Source of the DNA: Bacteroidota bacterium
GTDB lineage: Bacteria > Bacteroidota > Bacteroidia > Chitinophagales > Saprospiraceae
Length of the DNA: 64,000 nucleotides
Reading direction: 5' to 3'
NCBI GenBank assembly: GCA_016124585.1
Contig: WGNL01000005.1
Span: 62,001 to 126,000, forward strand
Notes under the pieces: model-generated
Told to the model about the DNA's origin: nothing
Database searches by the model: none
What the model saw: the letters and a program-made list of their open reading frames with translations, nothing else
Translations under genes and position numbers: made by a program
In this document: in pieces, positions 17,000 through 25,500 of the stretch
Numbering within the stretch: the stretch's first letter is position 1
Layout of the letters: the number at the start of each line of letters is the position of its first letter

Positions 17000-18640
17000 A
17001 TGATTACCGTAGATAATGTAGGCCTCCAGTTTGGCAAGCAAGTATTATTCGATGAAGTGAACCTGAAGTTCACCCGTGGCAACTGCTACGGTGTCATCGG
17101 TGCCAACGGGGCGGGCAAGTCCACTTTCCTTAAAATCCTTTCTGGTGAAATCGAGCCGAACCGGGGCAGCGTCAGCATTGACCCGGGCAACCGCATGGCG
17201 GTGCTGAAGCAGAACCACTTCGAGTTCGAGGAGGAGACCGTGCTGAACACCGTGCTGATGGGCCACAAGGAGATGTACCGCATCGCCGAGGAGAAGAACG
17301 CCATCTACATGAACCCCGACGCCAGCGAGGCCGATGGCCTGAAGGCTGCCGAACTCGAAAACGAATACGGCAATATGGGTGGATGGACAGCAGAGAGCGA
17401 TGCCGCCGAACTCCTCAGCAACATGGGCATCAAGGAAGACCTTCACTACAAGCTGATGAAGGAACTCACCGGCCCAGAGAAGGTGAAGGTGTTGCTGGCG
17501 CAAGCGCTTTTCGGTAGCCCCGACCTGCTGTTGCTCGATGAGCCTACCAACGACCTCGATGCTGAGACGGCCACTTGGCTCGCCGATTTCCTGGCCGGCT
17601 ACGAGAACACGGTCATCGTCGTATCGCACGACCGCTACTTCCTCGATATGGTCTGCACCCACATGGTGGACATTGATTTCCGGAAGATTAAAATCTTCTC
17701 TGGCAACTATACTTTCTGGTACGAGACCAGCCAGCTCATGATACAGCAACGGGCGCAAAAGGATAAAAAGACGGAGGCCAAGCGGGCAGAGTTGATTGAG
17801 TTCATTGCTCGATTCAGTGCCAACGCTTCCAAATCACGCCAAGCGACCAGCCGCAAAAAAGCTTTGGAAAAGCTGAATATTGATGAAATGGAGCCGTCGA
17901 GCCGCAAGTATCCGTTCATCCATTTCCGTATGGAACGGGAGCCTGGCGACCAGCTACTTCGGGTGAATAACCTGAGCAAGCATGACCAAAACGGCGACCT
18001 GCTGTTCAGCAACCTGAGCTTTACCTTGAACAAGGGCGAAAAAATTGCGCTGCTGAGCCGCAACACCACCGCCGTCAATATGCTTTATGATGTGTTGGCG
18101 GGCGAGGTGGAACCGGATAGCGGTACGGTGGAGTTTGGCCAAACCATTACAGTGGGCTACCTTCCAAACGAGAACACGGAGTTTTTCACTGATAAAAACG
18201 ACCTGAACCTTGTGGATTGGCTTCGCCAATATTCCAAGGAAAAGGACGAGCAGTTCATCCGGGGCTTCCTCGGTCGGATGCTTTTCAGCGGCGAGGAGGT
18301 TTACAAGCAATCAAGTGTCTTGTCGGGTGGTGAAAAAGTGCGTTGCATGTTGTCGAAGGCGATGTTGGGCGGCCCCAATTTTCTGCTCCTGGATGAGCCG
18401 ACGAACCACCTCGACCTCGAATCCATCACTGCACTGAACAACGCCCTCGTGGAATTCAAAGGTAACTTGATTATGACTTCGCATGACCATGCGCTGCTTT
18501 CTTCCGTGACGAACCGCATCATCGAAGTCGGGCCAAAGCACTATATCGATAGCCTGATGAGCTTTGACGATTATATAAAATCGGACAAGATGCGGACACA
18601 GCGGGAGGCTTTGTATGCTGGTATGGAAGTGCCAGCTTAG
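17000..18640 (+). CDS. ABC-F family ribosome-associated ATPase with one degenerate nucleotide site
   Basis: The protein has 546 residues: two ABC domains without membrane segments, joined by a basic linker (about 235-300), which is the ABC-F layout. These proteins bind the ribosomal E site and rescue or tune translation; some protect against antibiotics. Domain 1 has Walker A GANGAGKST (K40) and Walker B LLLLDEPTNDLD, but a poor signature, LTGPEK (156-161). Domain 2 has a normal signature, LSGGEKVR (about 440), and LLLDEPTNHLD. Its Walker A reads LLSRNTTAVN (351-360) and lacks the lysine. Site 1 is thus intact and site 2 is degenerate on both faces. I recall similar wording in Bacteroides homologues, so this is probably a subfamily trait. 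Codons in 17080-17700 are markedly GC-rich. Confidence 0.92.
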   Translation: MITVDNVGLQFGKQVLFDEVNLKFTRGNCYGVIGANGAGKSTFLKILSGEIEPNRGSVSIDPGNRMAVLKQNHFEFEEETVLNTVLMGHKEMYRIAEEKNAIYMNPDASEADGLKAAELENEYGNMGGWTAESDAAELLSNMGIKEDLHYKLMKELTGPEKVKVLLAQALFGSPDLLLLDEPTNDLDAETATWLADFLAGYENTVIVVSHDRYFLDMVCTHMVDIDFRKIKIFSGNYTFWYETSQLMIQQRAQKDKKTEAKRAELIEFIARFSANASKSRQATSRKKALEKLNIDEMEPSSRKYPFIHFRMEREPGDQLLRVNNLSKHDQNGDLLFSNLSFTLNKGEKIALLSRNTTAVNMLYDVLAGEVEPDSGTVEFGQTITVGYLPNENTEFFTDKNDLNLVDWLRQYSKEKDEQFIRGFLGRMLFSGEEVYKQSSVLSGGEKVRCMLSKAMLGGPNFLLLDEPTNHLDLESITALNNALVEFKGNLIMTSHDHALLSSVTNRIIEVGPKHYIDSLMSFDDYIKSDKMRTQREALYAGMEVPA

Positions 18641-18812
18641 CCTTCAAAGATTGGAAAGCCCGCAGGGATTTTTAAGCTTCTTTTCGACTTTAGGCTTAAA
18701 AAACGCTTCGGTTATTTGAATGTGGAAGGAATGGAAGACGGCTTAATCCGTTGCAAAGATAAATTGTTGAAAAAATAAACATCCCAACCAAGCAAAGGGT
18801 AAAAAAATCTAA

Positions 18813-18820
18813 TACATTTG
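18813..18820 (+). promoter_or_regulatory. -7 element before the 18920 gene
   Basis: TACATTTG is a perfect TAnnTTTG box followed by GCGCCCGC. The -33 region is poor. A start near 18827 would give a leader of about 93 bases. The 279-base gap between the ABC-F gene and 18920 also holds a weak 9-bp hairpin (18669-18702) and a minus-strand TATCTTTG (18761-18754) with no gene to drive. Confidence 0.4.
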
Positions 18821-18919
18821 CGCCCGCTGAAAAACAAGACACTGTAGATAAGTTAGACGGAAAGCCAGGACACACATTATGAACAACTACATTTCCTAAC
18901 TTTCTAACTCGTAAATTGA

Positions 18920-19225
18920 ATGCAACAGGAATACCAATTCATGGTGGATTTCACGCTTCCAAAAGTATTGTCCGAAGAATTCTTACGCCAGATACCGCAC
19001 CAGCGGGCCAAAGTCAATAAACTTTTCCGGGACGGCAAGCTCGTCAATTATGCCCTTTCCCTTGACAATTCAAAGATTTGGGCAACTGTCAATGCCAATT
19101 CGGAACTGGATGTATTGCAGTTCATTTCGCAGCTCCCGCTTACCCGTTTCATGCGGTACAAAATCAGCCTGCTCACTTTTTATTCTGGTGTAAACGCCGA
19201 GGCCCCCGTTTTTTCAATGAATTGA
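18920..19225 (+). CDS. Small protein with muconolactone-isomerase-like ferredoxin fold
   Basis: The protein has 101 residues. The order strand (YQFMVDFTL), helix (EEFLRQIPHQRAKVNKLFRDGKL), strand (VNYALSLDNSKIWATVN), helix (SELDVLQFISQLPL), strand (YKISLLTF) is that of dimeric alpha/beta-barrel proteins of the muconolactone isomerase/YCII type. The helix-2 block LDVLQFISQLPL and the later TRFMRYKIS are typical of uncharacterised Bacteroidota members. No catechol pathway genes are nearby, so an isomerase role is not supported. A second ATG eight codons in is possible. Confidence 0.55.
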   Translation: MQQEYQFMVDFTLPKVLSEEFLRQIPHQRAKVNKLFRDGKLVNYALSLDNSKIWATVNANSELDVLQFISQLPLTRFMRYKISLLTFYSGVNAEAPVFSMN

Positions 19226-19245
19226 TTTTTCACGGATGCTGGCGA

Positions 19246-19974
19246 TTATTTCCGAAGCGAAGCAGCGGCTTCAATGTCTAGCAATACGCTGGAATTTGCG
19301 TGTTGTCGGATGATGCTGGCTGGCATTTCATTTCCAATCGGTCCTTCCAGCACCTGTTTCATGATTTCTGCTTTCTTTTGACCGTTGGCCAACATGAGCA
19401 CCTGCTTTGCCTCCATCAAGTGCGCCAGCCCAAGCGTTATGCCGTATTTCAGTTCGGTGGCTTCCTGAAAATACTTCTGCCCGACATTCAAAGTGATGTC
19501 CTCTAGCAATTGCACATGGGCATAGTTCTCGAAGGAAACGCCCGGCTCGTTGAAGCCGATATGGCCGTTCATGCCCACACCAACTAGCAGCAAATCAAGG
19601 CCGCTCCGCTCCGAAATGAAAGCGTTCATGCGTTCGCATTCGCCCTGCAAATCCTCGTTCATGGCATCGAATGTATTATAGTTTTCCTTCGGCAAATTCA
19701 ATGGCAAAAAGACATGACGGTGCATAAATGCTTGGCAGCTTCCCTCATTCTCAGGCGGAATGCCTACCCACTCATCAAAGCCGGCAAACTGGAGCTGGCT
19801 GGTGTCCACATTGCTCTCCCTGCATTTTTCACAGAAAAGGTCATAGGCCAATCGGGGCGAATCGCCTGAGACAATGCCGATGAGGCAGTCCGGTTTTTGC
19901 TGTACGGCTGCAAGCATGGCGTTGGCCGCATATTCCGAGAGGGTTTGGTAATCGTTAAATATCTTGAGCTGCAT
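19246..19974 (-). CDS. nagB: Glucosamine-6-phosphate deaminase
   Basis: NagB converts glucosamine 6-phosphate to fructose 6-phosphate and ammonia in amino-sugar catabolism and cell-wall recycling. I chose ATG 19974 (MQLKIFNDYQ), which gives 242 residues; an upstream in-frame extension to 20058 adds 28 residues unlike the family. Motifs are LIGIVSGDSPRLAYDLF (phosphate loop), FAGFDEWVGI, and the active-site GVGMNGHIGFNEP. No nagA or sugar transporter is adjacent. It lies 100 bases downstream of an orphan regulator on the same strand and may share its transcript. Confidence 0.9.
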   Translation of the reverse strand: MQLKIFNDYQTLSEYAANAMLAAVQQKPDCLIGIVSGDSPRLAYDLFCEKCRESNVDTSQLQFAGFDEWVGIPPENEGSCQAFMHRHVFLPLNLPKENYNTFDAMNEDLQGECERMNAFISERSGLDLLLVGVGMNGHIGFNEPGVSFENYAHVQLLEDITLNVGQKYFQEATELKYGITLGLAHLMEAKQVLMLANGQKKAEIMKQVLEGPIGNEMPASIIRQHANSSVLLDIEAAASLRK

Positions 19975-20074
19975 GAATCGCAAATTGGTGAGGGCGCAAG
20001 GTATTGCGAATTGTTTTATTGTTGAATTGTTTTCGAGGTTCGGGTAACAATCTAACAATAGAACAATCTTGCTC

Positions 20075-20728
20075 TCAAATGACGCCTTTTTTTCTTGCGG
20101 CTTCCACAGCTTCCACCTTGTTGTGTACTTGTAATTTCCGGTAAATATTCTCGATATGCTTCCTCACAGTGCCCGTGCTGATGTGCAGGTTTTGGCCGAT
20201 TTGTTCGTAGCGCAGGCCCTTGCTGAGTTGTTCCAGCAGTTCGATTTCCCGCTCGCTGAGGTCGTGGTCGGGCTGACTGGGCATGGGCTGTGCAGGCGTT
20301 TTGCGCAGCAACAAAAGCGCCTTACGGGCAATGGCGGGCGACATGGGTGCCCCACCTTCCATCACTTCCGCCAGTGCCCGGTGCAAAACCTGCGGCGGTT
20401 CGTCCTTCATCAAATAACCATCGGCTCCGGCGAGGATGGCATTGAAGATATTCTCATCGTCGTCGAAGACGGTAGCCATCACGATTTTGATTTGTGGGTG
20501 CTTGGCTTTGAGTGCGGCGGTCGCCGCAATGCCGTCCATCACGGGCATCTGGATGTCCATCAACACGATGTCGGGCAGGCTAGGCATGCTTGGGAGCTGA
20601 TTTAGCAAATCTTGCCCGTTCAGGGCATGGCCTGTCACCTTAAAATCAGATGACATTTCCAGATTCTCACGCAGCATCTTGGCGAGGCGGGGGAGGTCTT
20701 CGGTGATATGTACGTGCAGTGGTCTCAT
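20075..20728 (-). CDS. Orphan NarL/FixJ-type response regulator
   Basis: The protein has 217 residues. The receiver domain (1-about 120) has the acidic pair E10-D11, the phospho-acceptor D58 in IVLMDIQMPVMDG, T85 in MATVFDDD and K107 in YLMKDEPP. The LuxR-type HTH (about 150-213) reads LSEREIELLEQLSKGLRYEQIG and HISTGTVRKHIENIYRKL. No kinase gene is next to it. Its best partner class is a HisKA_3 kinase; an unpaired one lies at 34891-36651. A -7 box and a perfect palindrome lie just upstream. Confidence 0.92.
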   Translation of the reverse strand: MRPLHVHITEDLPRLAKMLRENLEMSSDFKVTGHALNGQDLLNQLPSMPSLPDIVLMDIQMPVMDGIAATAALKAKHPQIKIVMATVFDDDENIFNAILAGADGYLMKDEPPQVLHRALAEVMEGGAPMSPAIARKALLLLRKTPAQPMPSQPDHDLSEREIELLEQLSKGLRYEQIGQNLHISTGTVRKHIENIYRKLQVHNKVEAVEAARKKGVI

Positions 20729-20746
20729 TTATCATTGGAAGTTGGG

Positions 20747-20754
20747 CAAAGTTA
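20747..20754 (-). promoter_or_regulatory. -7 element for the orphan regulator
   Basis: The minus strand reads TAACTTTG, a perfect TAnnTTTG, 19 bases before the ATG at 20728. I see no clear -33 TTTG. Confidence 0.4.
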
Positions 20755-20843
20755 TCCATGTTGGACTACTTCATAACGCTCGATACGCTTCTAAATAGCG
20801 ATTCGAAATACATCGTCTGCCTCCATTATTTTTAAAGCTAGGA

Positions 20844-20867
20844 TGGGACAGCAATATTGCTGCCCCA
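20844..20867. repeat. Perfect 14-bp palindrome extended by flanking arms
   Basis: CAGCAATATTGCTG (20849-20862) is its own reverse complement, with TGGG and CCCA extending it across one mismatch. With no loop it fits a dimeric protein-binding site better than an RNA hairpin. It is about 120 bases upstream of the regulator ATG. Confidence 0.5.
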
Positions 20868-20980
20868 ATCAGCATTTTGCGCCGACGGTTTTCATTTGAG
20901 TTGGATGGGAAGTATGCAGGGAAATTGGTCAAACCCGCCAGACAGCAGGGCCGCCCGACGGGATTTTAGTTGACCGACTT

Positions 20981-21493
20981 TTATTGTTTTACATATTCAA
21001 ACCTATCTGAAAGGCAATCCGGATTTTTTAGGGAAGCGGAGACTTCTTGGCGAAATGCTGCTGTACTCGTCACGGCATCCAAACCGCCGACCAATAATCC
21101 AACATCATGGATGACAAGTTTTTTACCATCAAAACTGTACTCGTACAGGAAGTAGCTTTCATTGGATGACTCTGCACCTTGTGAAAAAAGGAAATTGTGG
21201 CCGTCAAGTTTTGAGCCCCAACTGAAGAACTGGGTATCGTCAGACATGAAATTCTCCCCTTGGTCCAGCACTTCAACGCTGTAAGTGACTGCATCGGCTT
21301 TGCTGATACGGACTTCCAGAATTTCAGCATCCTTCGATTGGCATTTCCAAGTACCGAGCAGCTTGCTGTCCACTTTTTCTTTTTGGTTTTCTTCGCAAAA
21401 CGGGTATTCCACGCCAACCGGACAGCCAGCCGTGAAAATGGAAATGGCTGTCAGCAAAGTCAGCATTAGAATGGGATGAAAGGATTTTTTCAT
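20981..21493 (-). CDS. Hypothetical lipoprotein
   Basis: I chose ATG 21493 (MKKSFHPILM), which gives 170 residues with a lipobox-like IFTAGC (Cys24); the open frame continues upstream to 21559 without signal character. The mature part opens with YPFCEENQKEKVDSKLLGTWKC and goes on as beta-rich sequence (ILEVRISKADAVTYSVEV, LYEYSFDGKKLVIHDVGLL). This looks like a lipocalin-type barrel in which LLGTWKC is the usual opening strand. No specific family was recognised. The gene follows the DUF6498-like gene on the same strand. Confidence 0.6.
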   Translation of the reverse strand: MKKSFHPILMLTLLTAISIFTAGCPVGVEYPFCEENQKEKVDSKLLGTWKCQSKDAEILEVRISKADAVTYSVEVLDQGENFMSDDTQFFSWGSKLDGHNFLFSQGAESSNESYFLYEYSFDGKKLVIHDVGLLVGGLDAVTSTAAFRQEVSASLKNPDCLSDRFEYVKQ

Positions 21494-21556
21494 GAAAATG
21501 GGATGATTTACAACTTTGAAATATTCAGCAATTTGGGGCAGTATTCTTGTTCTTCG

Positions 21557-21577
21557 CAATACGATAGGTTGCGTATT
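21557..21577. repeat. Copy 1 of a 21-base semi-palindromic repeat flanking the DUF6498-like gene
   Basis: The sequence begins CAATACGAT and ends TTGCGTATT; the outer AATACG and CGTATT pair around an 8-base loop. It differs from the copy at 22459-22479 only in the three central bases (AGG against GAA). It ends on the stop codon of the gene 21577-22305. Confidence 0.6.
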
Positions 21578-22305
21578 TACATCATCTTTTTCAGTTCCTC
21601 AAAGTCTTTTTCAGCCTTAGGGTCACCCTTGGTCAGAAAGGCTTTCAGTTTTTCATTATTGATGAAAAAGAAAAACAAATCGATGGCAATGGTGACCAAT
21701 ACCAAGATGATGATATAGGAATTTGCGCCAGCAAATAATATGATGAAACCACCGAGTATGACGGTTAATTGCTGGGTCAAAATACGCCGGAATGGCTGAA
21801 AAAACAGGGCTTCCGATGGAGTGAAGGCATATTCGCTGCGAATCACTTCCATGAAAAAACGGACGGTTTGGAGGAAAGTGAATGACAGCACCACCCAGGC
21901 CAATTCGCCCTTTGCAGCTTGATACATGCTTGTGAAAATGCCCTCTGGAAAAGCTTCATTGGCGAAGCCTCCCAACACAAAAAGCTGCACAAAACAGAAA
22001 AAACCGAAAAACACCAGCATGAACAATGGAAGGCAGGATGCGGGCATTCCTTGCCCTTTGTTCATTCTCGCAATTTCGGCCGCCCGGCTTTTGGTTTCAG
22101 GTTCATTGCCCCAGCGGTAGTTCACGTACCAGAGCCGCAACGCATGAAAAACAATGGCAATGATGGTTTCGAGAAAATAAGCCAGTATCAGCAGCTTGGC
22201 ACTCCAGCCGAGGTAGAGTATTCCGAAGAGCGGAATGGCGTTGAAAATGACGATTTGCGCCAATTGCGAAATTCGGGTATAACGGGATTTCTCCAATTCT
22301 GACAT
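21577..22305 (-). CDS. DUF6498-like multi-pass membrane protein
   Basis: The product has 242 residues from ATG 22305; the open frame extends to a TTG at 22323, which I think less likely. About five to six hydrophobic segments are visible: VIFNAIPLFGILYLGW, KLLILAYFLETIIAIVFHAL, FMLVFFGFFCFVQLFVLGGF, LAWVVLSFTFLQTVRFFMEVI and a C-terminal pair around TVILGGFIILFAGANSYIIILVL. The YFLETIIAIVFHALRLWYV block resembles DUF6498 proteins. It ends in an acidic/basic tail. No function is known. The gene is bracketed by two near-identical 21-base repeats. Confidence 0.6.
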   Translation of the reverse strand: MSELEKSRYTRISQLAQIVIFNAIPLFGILYLGWSAKLLILAYFLETIIAIVFHALRLWYVNYRWGNEPETKSRAAEIARMNKGQGMPASCLPLFMLVFFGFFCFVQLFVLGGFANEAFPEGIFTSMYQAAKGELAWVVLSFTFLQTVRFFMEVIRSEYAFTPSEALFFQPFRRILTQQLTVILGGFIILFAGANSYIIILVLVTIAIDLFFFFINNEKLKAFLTKGDPKAEKDFEELKKMM

Positions 22306-22458
22306 GGAATTTGTTTTTTTCAATACTGAAAAAAGCTTGCCGGAAACCAGCTAACGCCAGTCCCCGGCCTGAATCCACGAGTTTGGTTTAGGGATTGCTT
22401 CGAAGTTGGGAGGGTGCATAGGATTTGCTGCAAATTGAAGGGTTTTCACCATCGCCGT

Positions 22459-22479
22459 CAATACGATGAATTGCGTATT
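22459..22479. repeat. Copy 2 of the 21-base semi-palindromic repeat
   Basis: It has the same orientation and the same outer arms as the copy at 21557-21577 and lies 902 bases away. It sits in the 270-base gap between the DUF6498-like gene and the hybrid sensor, 44 bases before that sensor's -33 element. Confidence 0.6.
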
Positions 22480-22522
22480 AGACCAACTTTGGCTAATAGA
22501 TAGCCATCCGTTCCAAATGGAT

Positions 22523-22554
22523 TTTGAAATGAAAAATGATTTTTTCTACCTTTG
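22523..22554 (+). promoter_or_regulatory. Promoter of the hybrid two-component sensor gene
   Basis: TTTG (22523-22526), a 20-base spacer and TACCTTTG (22547-22554) match the consensus exactly. The start is expected near 22561, about 20 bases before the start codon. Confidence 0.75.
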
Positions 22555-22583
22555 AAATTGCCATGTTCTGACTTTGTGTTGTG

Positions 22584-25500
22584 ATGGAAAACCACTTGAG
22601 AAAAAATCTACCTTCGCTTACCCAAGTTCTTTTGTTTTCATCGTGCTTCTTCGGCGCAATGGGGGTGTATTCCCAAAACATCCAATTCGAGCGTATCCCC
22701 AATGAACTGGGGCTTTCCCAGAACTTCATCGCTGCCCTGTGCCAGACCAAGGACGGTTTTATTTGGGTCGGCACCAAGGACGGGCTGAATCGTTTTGATG
22801 GCTATCATTTCAAGACTTACCAGCACGATCCGGCTGATTCAACCTCCATTTCCGACAATTACATCAAAGTCATTTTCGAAGACCAGCAAGGGAGGCTCTG
22901 GGTCGGCACCACCAATGGTTTGAACCTCTTTGACCGGAAAACCGGAAAGTTCCATCGGATAAATGGCCCGGTGGAAGTAGTTCGACCCAATGTGCCGATT
23001 AGCGAGCATTTCAAAGGCCTTAGCCACGGAGACATCAATTGTTTCGTACAGGATTTTGAGGGTAATTTTTGGATGGGAACGATGCAGGGTGGAGTGGTGA
23101 AAATGGAATTACCTGAAGGATCTTCCGATTTGACGAAGGCGGAATTCACGGTTTTTACCAAAACGGAGGATGAAAACAGCTTGTGGGACTTTCCGGTCAC
23201 TAGCATGGGATTGGCGGCAAACGGGGATGTTTGGGTAGCTGGTTTTGGGAAAACCAGCATCATAAAACTTGGCTCCGGTAGCACCTCCTACCAAATTCAA
23301 CGGCTCTATTGGAAGGACTTCAATCCGGATTGGAAAAGGTACAGCCAAAACGATTTCAAGTACAATGAAAACGGTTTTGAACTGAAGGATGAACGTTTCC
23401 TCAAATTGTTTGCAGATGGTGAAAACAATATCTGGGTGATGACAGCAGGCGGATTTGGAAAATGGGACGCAAGGCAGGGCAAGTTTGAAGCGTATGACCT
23501 GAACATCAATCTGAGCGATTACAAAGTGCTGCCGTTGGCGGGTGTCAATGGCTCCAGTATTTTTGACCAAAATGGCCATATCTGGCTGACGGGTGGCTAC
23601 GGAATCGTGGTGTATGATACCTTGACACACAAGATTCTGCTCAGGAATCATCAACATGACCGAACCGATATTGGCTTGCCGCCCGATGCAGGGGGCAGCT
23701 CCATCTTGAAGGATAAATTTGGAAATATATGGCTGGGAACCAACGGGAAAGGGCTTTACAAATACTCGCCAACCATCCATAAGTTTGATGGGCAAAACGG
23801 CACCTTGCAATGGAACGAGGGCAGTGTCCGCTCTATCATCGAAACCAATGACAGCATCATTTGGGTCGGCCTCAACAACCTCCACCTTTACCGCATCAAC
23901 CGAAACACGGGGCTTGGCAAAGTAATCATGCTGGATCGACAACGCTGGTCCAGGACTTTCGAGGATGAGTTCGACCATATCTACAGCATGGCAGAAGATG
24001 GCCAAGGCAATTTATGGCTCTGCGGTCAACGAGGGCTTTTCAAGTTTATGCTCCGCAACGGGGAAATCGAAGACTGGAATTTTTATGAATTTCAGGATTT
24101 GAAGGCATTGGGCAAAGTCAGCACCGTGCTGGATATTCATTTTGATACGAAAGGCCAGCTATGGCTGCTCACGCCTTACGAATTTGGGCGATTCGACCCG
24201 ACCACTGGGGCCTTTGATGGCCATAATTATCTTGAAATCGTCAAAGGAGAGCGGCTGCAAGGGGGCTATTTCTGCATCCACCAAATGGCGGACGAAACAT
24301 TCTGGCTGGGAACGCACTGGGGGCTGCTGCACTATTTGCCGAAGAAAGAAAAATTCATTTTTGTAACGGGCAATCCACAAGACCCGAACAGCCTGAGCAA
24401 CCCCGTCGTGAACTGCATCCAAGCTGACCCCCAGGAACCCAACCGGGTGCTTTGGGTCGGTACGCAAGGTGGTGGGCTCAACCGTTTTGACCTGACCAAA
24501 GGTATTTTCAAAAATTACAAGGTAGAAGATGGGCTGCCGGACAATGTGGTGTACGGGATACTGAGCGATAAGGAGGGCAGCCTATGGCTGAGTACCAACC
24601 AGGGGCTATCTAAGTTCAATCCCACGTCAGGCCAATTCAAAAACTACACGACCAAGAATGGACTTCAAGACAATGAATTCAATTCATGCGCCTATTTCAA
24701 AAGCAAGAATGGGGAATTGCTTTTTGGAGGAATCAATGGGTTCAACGTCTTTAGCCCTGAATCGGTAAAGGATGACACGATTCCATCCAATGTGAAATTC
24801 ATCGGCTTGAAAATAGCCAACAAACCGATGGATTTCAAGACACCAAATTCGCCGCTCCGAGTGCCGATAACGGAGACCCAGAACCTCACTCTTTCCTGGA
24901 AGGACAAGATATTTTCCATTGAATTTGCTTCGCTCGACCTCTCTGCCCCAGAGCGCAACCAGTACGCTTACCGCTTGGAGGGCTTTCACAACGATTGGCA
25001 GTACATCGGAGCGGAGCATAGCGCAACGTTCACCAATCTCAACCCCGGCCATTATGTTTTTAGGGTAAAAGCGACCAACCACGACGGTGTCTGGAACGAA
25101 GAGGGCGCTGTCTTGAAAATCACCATCCTGCCGCCTTGGTGGGCCACTTGGTGGGCGTATTTGGCCTATGCCCTGATTTTTGCAGGCTCCGTTTATGCGC
25201 TGTACAAATTCCAGCTTCAGCGAAAACTCGAACAGGCCGAAGCCGAGCGCCTGAAGGAAATGGATGTGCTGAAAACCCAGCTTTATACCAATATCACCCA
25301 TGAATTCCGCACGCCGCTGACCGTCATCATGGGTATGGTGGACAATATCAGCGGCCATGAAAAAGAGCGGAAACTCATCCAGCGCAATAGCCAAAACCTC
25401 CTCCGTCTCATCAATCAACTGCTCGACCTGTCCAAGCTGGATGCTGGCACGATGAAATTGGATTTGGTGAGGGGAGACATCATCAATTACCTGCAATACC

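Noticed and set aside
17045-17758. 237-codon open frame on the minus strand
   Set aside because: It is antisense to the ABC-F domain 1. The GC-rich codons there keep the opposite frame open by chance.
18754-18761. Minus-strand TATCTTTG promoter-like box
   Set aside because: The box is perfect and a TTG lies 23 bases upstream of it, but no minus-strand gene follows; it would read antisense into the ABC-F gene. It is kept only as a note, since single 8-base matches occur by chance in AT-rich DNA.
23109-24005. 298-codon open frame on the minus strand
   Set aside because: It is antisense to the propeller part of the hybrid two-component sensor, whose repeats and domains are unmistakable. The antisense product has no recognisable domain.
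24684-25496. 270-codon open frame on the minus strand
   Set aside because: It is a shadow of the Y_Y_Y and HisKA region of the hybrid sensor, without start context or family features.
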